Assembly (NCBI GenBank): GCA_963743595.1
Contig: CAVURW010000287.1
Coordinates: 1 to 9,010 of the forward strand
DNA: 9,010 bases
Source: CAVURW01 sp963743595
GTDB lineage: Bacteria; Verrucomicrobiota; Verrucomicrobiia; Methylacidiphilales; UBA1321
Reading direction: 5' to 3'
This document shows positions 4,952-9,010 of the stretch, piece by piece (within the stretch, counting starts at the first letter, position 1; the number at the start of each line of letters is the position of its first letter). The position numbers and the translations under genes are program-made. The notes under the pieces were generated by a model. It worked only from the letters and a program-made list of their open reading frames with translations. It was not told the origin of the DNA and did no database searches.

Positions 4952-5644
4952 TTATTCGGCTTTGTAATAGCTCAATTCACTGATCAATTTAGCCGCACCG
5001 GTCGGTGCAGGAATCTCGCCCGATAAAATCCGGCGTACACTGTAATGGCCGCCGTAGTAATCGGCGTTCGTCTGCTTTTCCATGGCGATCACCGCTCCAT
5101 CTAGCGACACACCGGCAAAGAGACCCTCGCTCCGGCTGTAGCTGTAAACCGCTGCGTTCGGAAGAACGCTGCCATTCAAATTGCGCCCAATCGGTCCGGC
5201 GGCCACGCTCAGTTCACCGCCCAGCTTCACGTTACTGCCTTTAGCAAAAGCCCGCACCGCATCGTCAGTGTTCAGGACAATCACAAATTCCGTATTTTGA
5301 CCGCCTGCTTGGAAACCGACTCCCAAACCGCCGGTCGCCACGCCCACGGGTCCAGACCAACTGCCGTTGGGGAGTCTCGCGATAAGGACCCCTTCACCAC
5401 CGTGCCCAGCAATGATAAAGCCCACCTTCACCACGCTCATAATGACCAGACCCTTGGCATGTCGAATGATGTCGGCGGGAATCGTCTCATCTTCCGGAAG
5501 ATCTTTGAACCGATGAATAATGCCCACGGCGTCATCAATGCTGTCCTGTAAATCTGCTGCCTGGGCGAGTGATCCGCCAAACGTTACAAATAGAGTTGCA
5601 AACGAGAGAACCAGCGCACGGCGCGACATGAGAAATGTATTCAT
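4952..5644 (-). CDS. Secreted SYLF-domain (Ysc84-type) lipid-binding protein
   Basis: This 230-residue protein has a signal peptide (M1 to about A29/A30, core LVLSFATLFVTFGGSLAQAA), followed by a full SYLF domain over about 31-228. Family hallmarks are a helical N-terminal part (SIDDAVGIIHRFKDLPEDETIPADIIRHAKGLVIM), then KVGFIIAGHGGEGVLIAR (73-90), the repeated Gly-rich SGPVGVATGGLGVGFQAGGQNTEFVIVL (97-124), LGGELSVAAGPIGR (141-154), and AAVYSYSRSEGLFAGVSLDGAVI (164-186). Eukaryotic SYLF proteins bind phosphoinositides; bacterial secreted versions are periplasmic or outer-membrane associated and poorly understood. The end (YGGHYSVRRILSGE, then PAPTGAAKLISEL) is typical. Its length is normal. 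No Shine-Dalgarno is visible; an alternative start is Met6. It is transcribed divergently from the large lyase-like gene and is the first gene of the probable minus-strand operon. Confidence 0.9.
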   Translation of the reverse strand: MNTFLMSRRALVLSFATLFVTFGGSLAQAADLQDSIDDAVGIIHRFKDLPEDETIPADIIRHAKGLVIMSVVKVGFIIAGHGGEGVLIARLPNGSWSGPVGVATGGLGVGFQAGGQNTEFVIVLNTDDAVRAFAKGSNVKLGGELSVAAGPIGRNLNGSVLPNAAVYSYSRSEGLFAGVSLDGAVIAMEKQTNADYYGGHYSVRRILSGEIPAPTGAAKLISELSYYKAE

Positions 5645-5720
5645 AAGAGGACGTTACCCTAATTTCGGTGAATCGCCACCGCAACTTTCCCGGTACCCTC
5701 CAGTTCAATCCCTACTTTCC
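5645..5720. promoter_or_regulatory. Divergent intergenic region between the SYLF and lyase-like genes
   Basis: These 76 bases separate two divergent starts (minus strand at 5644, plus strand at 5721), so both promoters or a shared control site should lie here or overlap the coding ends. I see no convincing -35/-10 pair and no Shine-Dalgarno before either start. The assignment rests on gene orientation only. Confidence 0.45.
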
Positions 5721-8700
5721 ATGACCACTTTTCCACGCGTCGCTATTGCCGGTCTCGTCTCTACTTTGTGCGTCTCCGGTGCGCTCGCGCAACTGCCCGC
5801 GCCTCCATCCGATTCCCCGAATTTCCGTCAATATTACCAAGATTCCACCTGGCAGCCGCGTGCGATTTTACCCGCAACCGATTCCCTAAGCGGCACGTTT
5901 TGGCCGAAATCGCCGGAGGTCCACATCACGTATGACGACCCCGGTTTCGATCCCTCCCGGTTGAGCCCAGCTCCGGCTCCGGGTGTCTATCCGCGCGTCC
6001 TGCTCACGCCCACGGACATCGATGAAATTCGTGCGCGAATTGCTCTGGGCGATAAAGCTCCCGCCGCGTTTCGTGTGATGTGGGAACGGGTCAAACGTTC
6101 CCGTTCGGCATTCGTGGCGTTGGTGACAAAAGACGAAGGCCTGGGGCACCAGCTCGCCGCGCAATTCGTGAAAATGCTGCAGGGCATGGACGCGAAAATC
6201 GAGAAGATGAATCTGCAGGCGGACCGCGATAATCTGTGGTCACTCGAGCGTTCGATTATCGCTTCCGGCGACCCCGATCCGGCGCAGGTCTCCAGCCTCT
6301 CCGATTACGATTACCTCCATGATTTCATGACGCCGGATGAGCAGGCACTTGCGCAGCACGTGATCGGGCGAATTGTGAAGCACCGGATCTCGAATTTCAT
6401 GACGGAGCCAGACCATTTCATGATCAATAACCACCTCGGTTTTGGCATGGACGAGTACGTGCCCCTGATTCTGATGGTGGAAGGCACCAAGGACTTCGAT
6501 CAACAGGTGTACGATCGCGCGATTCAGAAAGCCCGCGCCATGCTCGACTGGTATCTCGACGACGACGGCATGTGCTACGAATCGATCAAAGGCTGGCTCG
6601 ATGACAATGCGTTTGTGGCGTTTGCCCGGCGCGATCCCTCATTCATGAAGCATGATCACCTGCGTGCCAAAATGCGTTTCTTCCAAGCCGCCCTTCGCTG
6701 GGAAAATGGGCAATGGCACATTCGTGATGAAATGCGCGCTTCCGCGTTTCACGTGATTTGGATGATGCACTATTTTCACCCGAAAGATGAGGGAATCGAT
6801 TTCCTTTATAGCGCCTCATTTTCGACACATGACTTCCTGACGAATGCGGACGCGAAGTGGCCGAATCCCGTGGGTATTTCGCCGGAATTACTGGTGCTTT
6901 TCGCGATTGATCCGATGGCCGGACCTGATGGAAAACCGATCGATTGGAATGACCAGGCCAATGTCGATAAACTGCATCTGCCGCTGACGTGGCAAGACAA
7001 CACGCGGGGTTATGTGGACACGCGCAACTCGTGGAAAAAGGATGACTTGCACGTGGGCTTTGTCTGTAAACAGGACTTCTTTTACGGCGGTCACGAAGGC
7101 TCAGAAAACAACCGACTCACGCTCTGGAAAAACGGCGTGAATTGGGTGAAGGACATGAACATGCTCTTCATAAAAGCCACGTTCCTGGAGAACATGCTTA
7201 CGGTGGATGGGAAAGGGTGTCACTGGCCGCCCGCGCCCGGCACGTGGTTGGGCGTAAAGGAGAGCCCGGAAGGTCTCATCGCTGCTGGAGATGGAAAAGA
7301 TGGCTATGCATTTAGTAAGGTCTCGCAGGTGCATCCGCTCGATTTCCCCTCGGTGAAACTCGGTTACTTTGCGCCATTTGCTGAGGGCAATTTCGATTTC
7401 AACCGCGACCAGCAGATCGCTTACAACCCCCGCACCGTAAAGTGGGAGGATGGCTACGCGCATACGGACTATGGTCTCTGGAGTGGCGAGGAGCGATTTG
7501 TGGAGAGCTACCGGCTGTGGAATCCGATGGATGCCGATTACCGTACCGTTCACGTGGCGAAGGGTGCGCATCCGTATGTCTTGGTGATCGATGATGCAAA
7601 AAAGGACAGCCAATCGCACCAGTTCAACTGGAGCATTTCCATGCCACCGGAGACCGTTGTGGTGGATGGTAGCACCTGCAACGAAGTTCAATTCCAAGGC
7701 ACGGAACCGGGCTCTCGCGATGACGATCTCATCCTGGGCATCAACACGCCGCTCGATCCGAAAACCGGCAAGCGCACGCCGAAAGAGGGCGATCCGCTCT
7801 GCCTGGTGCGCGTGCTCTGGCGCAATACCGATTACGGATTTCTGCCACCCAGCCTTCAACACTTCGGGGAATACGCGCTGCTGAACATTCCTGCACACGC
7901 CGTTACGCCGGAATATCGCGTGCTCATCTACCCCTTCATCTATCGAAAAGAGGAGCTGCCCACCACGGAATGGAACAGTGATCACACGCAACTCAGCGTC
8001 CATTTCAAAGATCAAAACGACACGTATCAATTACGCTCTGCCGATGGAGGACGGACCGCCCTGGAAATGTCGCGTGGTGACAAAACGGTGCTTACAAGCA
8101 ACCTGCCGCCGGCACGTCCCGTTCTCATTGTGCGTGGCGCTCGATTCGACGCAAATGACCTGCGCTACACACGTTATGAAAACGAGGTGCCGCTCTATAA
8201 GGTCAACGGTTCGGCCGATATCGCCCTAGCGCTCGAAAACGCCGTTCCGGCGGCCAAGCCGGTGAATTCGCCGGGTCTGCCCGATCCCGCGCCTTCTCAA
8301 TTGATCAGTACGCAAGGGAGCATTCATTACACAATGGATGGGGCCGATCCCACGCTCGATTCACCGGTGTACGACGGCGCCTCCGTGACGATCAATCAAA
8401 CGTGCACGCTTAAAGCGCGCGTGATCGATCCCGCTTGGCCGTGCGGCCCCACCTCCAGTGAGGTGTTGCAGGCTAAGTTTAACGTGATGTCGCCAGAACC
8501 TGGAACGGCGGAAGCGCCCGGCGGTTCCCGGCCCGGAGTGCTCGCTCGCGTCTACGAAAAAAAGACCGTGATGTGGAATAACGGCGGGTTCTTTGAAGCC
8601 AATAAAGTGATGATGCCGAGTCTCTTCAAAGAGAAGCCGGTCGCCACCGCAATCCTGGATTCCATAGAACTGCCGTATGCCAATCCGACTCATCCGCTGG

Positions 8701-9010
8701 AACAGCAGGCCAAAGGCTTCTACCGGTTCACGGGCTGGTTCCACGCGCCGCAACCCGGCGTCTATCAATTCTCGGTCGATTCCTGCGGGCCAGTGACGCT
8801 CGATGTTGGTACGCAAACGGCCATTGAAGAGACCGGCATTTTCCACATGCAGCAGAAGGTTCGCAAGGGCGAGGCGGTGCTGGACGCCGGCTGGCATCCC
8901 CTTGAACTGGTCATCTGCGATCCGCTGTTCTGGAACATCAATTCGGTCGATCCGATGCCATTCGCGTTCTCGTATCAAATCGATGGCGGCTCTTCCGAAA
9001 CCATCCGTCC
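5721..9010 (+). CDS. Large secreted heparinase II/III-like polysaccharide lyase candidate with chitobiase-C-like and PA14-like modules (partial, 3' end outside window)
   Basis: The frame from the ATG at 5721 is open to the window end, with 1096 codons and no stop. Residues 1-23 are a signal peptide (cleavage ALA/QLP). YPRVLLTPTDIDEIRARI (90-107) is the entry motif often seen before an alpha/alpha toroid of heparinase II/III-like enzymes. N236-N237-H238 and Tyr286 (in CYESIKGW) match the Asn-His and Tyr positions used in PL17/PL12-type lyases. RNSWKKDDLHVGF followed by GGHEGSENNRLTLWKNG (His458, Glu462, Asn463) resembles the start of the beta-sandwich domain with its metal-site histidine. A chitobiase C-terminal-like module lies at about 850-920 (IHYTMDGADPT, then LKARVID). 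A PA14-like sugar-binding module starts near 938 (GFYRFTGWFHAPQPGVYQFS, 999-1018). It probably acts outside the cytoplasm on uronic-acid-containing glycans. The substrate is unknown and lyase activity is inferred from motifs. No Shine-Dalgarno precedes the start; the signal peptide decides it. Confidence 0.75.
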   Translation, partial: MTTFPRVAIAGLVSTLCVSGALAQLPAPPSDSPNFRQYYQDSTWQPRAILPATDSLSGTFWPKSPEVHITYDDPGFDPSRLSPAPAPGVYPRVLLTPTDIDEIRARIALGDKAPAAFRVMWERVKRSRSAFVALVTKDEGLGHQLAAQFVKMLQGMDAKIEKMNLQADRDNLWSLERSIIASGDPDPAQVSSLSDYDYLHDFMTPDEQALAQHVIGRIVKHRISNFMTEPDHFMINNHLGFGMDEYVPLILMVEGTKDFDQQVYDRAIQKARAMLDWYLDDDGMCYESIKGWLDDNAFVAFARRDPSFMKHDHLRAKMRFFQAALRWENGQWHIRDEMRASAFHVIWMMHYFHPKDEGIDFLYSASFSTHDFLTNADAKWPNPVGISPELLVLFAIDPMAGPDGKPIDWNDQANVDKLHLPLTWQDNTRGYVDTRNSWKKDDLHVGFVCKQDFFYGGHEGSENNRLTLWKNGVNWVKDMNMLFIKATFLENMLTVDGKGCHWPPAPGTWLGVKESPEGLIAAGDGKDGYAFSKVSQVHPLDFPSVKLGYFAPFAEGNFDFNRDQQIAYNPRTVKWEDGYAHTDYGLWSGEERFVESYRLWNPMDADYRTVHVAKGAHPYVLVIDDAKKDSQSHQFNWSISMPPETVVVDGSTCNEVQFQGTEPGSRDDDLILGINTPLDPKTGKRTPKEGDPLCLVRVLWRNTDYGFLPPSLQHFGEYALLNIPAHAVTPEYRVLIYPFIYRKEELPTTEWNSDHTQLSVHFKDQNDTYQLRSADGGRTALEMSRGDKTVLTSNLPPARPVLIVRGARFDANDLRYTRYENEVPLYKVNGSADIALALENAVPAAKPVNSPGLPDPAPSQLISTQGSIHYTMDGADPTLDSPVYDGASVTINQTCTLKARVIDPAWPCGPTSSEVLQAKFNVMSPEPGTAEAPGGSRPGVLARVYEKKTVMWNNGGFFEANKVMMPSLFKEKPVATAILDSIELPYANPTHPLEQQAKGFYRFTGWFHAPQPGVYQFSVDSCGPVTLDVGTQTAIEETGIFHMQQKVRKGEAVLDAGWHPLELVICDPLFWNINSVDPMPFAFSYQIDGGSSETIR

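Noticed and set aside
7101..8030. Long minus-strand open frame (309 codons) and a similar one at 8361-8978
   Set aside because: Both lie wholly inside the lyase-like gene in the antisense direction. Their translations have no domain pattern, signal peptide or ribosome-binding site, and such frames are common opposite G+C-rich coding DNA. The plus frame has clear domains throughout.
1..9010. CRISPR array, insertion sequence, transposase, toxin-antitoxin or defence system
   Set aside because: I saw no regularly spaced direct repeats, transposase motifs or known defence domains on either strand.

Overview
The window looks like chromosomal DNA from a Gram-negative heterotroph of moderate to fairly high G+C. 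The best guess is the PVC group, probably Verrucomicrobiota. This rests on the mix of proteins: an OprB-type carbohydrate porin, a very large secreted heparinase-like protein carrying a chitobiase-C-like and a PA14-like module, a lone Flp pilin, and a PVC-flavoured uncharacterised protein. No 16S or marker gene is present, so the assignment is inference. Most starts have no clear Shine-Dalgarno sequence; only the Flp pilin and the small membrane protein have good ones.

Layout: bases 2-139 (+) are the tail of a protein that looks like a tetratricopeptide repeat, overlapping the start of an S11 D-Ala-D-Ala carboxypeptidase (108-1259, +). After a 225-base gap comes an outer-membrane carbohydrate porin (1485-2894, +). 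It converges on a minus-strand block: an Flp/Fap pilin (3126-3329), a 437-base gene-free region rich in inverted repeats, an uncharacterised protein (3767-4423), a PF04020-type four-helix membrane protein (4480-4884) and a secreted SYLF-domain protein (4952-5644). The last three are closely spaced and may be one operon read from 5644 towards 3767. Divergent from them, a very long gene starts at 5721 (+) and is still open at the window end, with 1096 codons visible. It encodes a secreted protein with a heparinase II/III-like catalytic part.

The common theme is the cell envelope and extracellular glycans: peptidoglycan trimming (carboxypeptidase), sugar uptake across the outer membrane (porin), polysaccharide cleavage (large lyase-like protein), surface attachment (Flp pilin) and membrane-associated stress-type proteins (SYLF, PF04020). 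No complete polysaccharide utilisation locus, mobile element, phage, CRISPR array, tRNA or rRNA is visible.

The most unexpected structures are a perfect 28-base palindrome inside the porin gene (2114-2141), a perfect 11-base-pair hairpin inside the uncharacterised gene (4238-4267), and the repeat-rich leader upstream of the pilin. I did not find a convincing new defence or mobile system.
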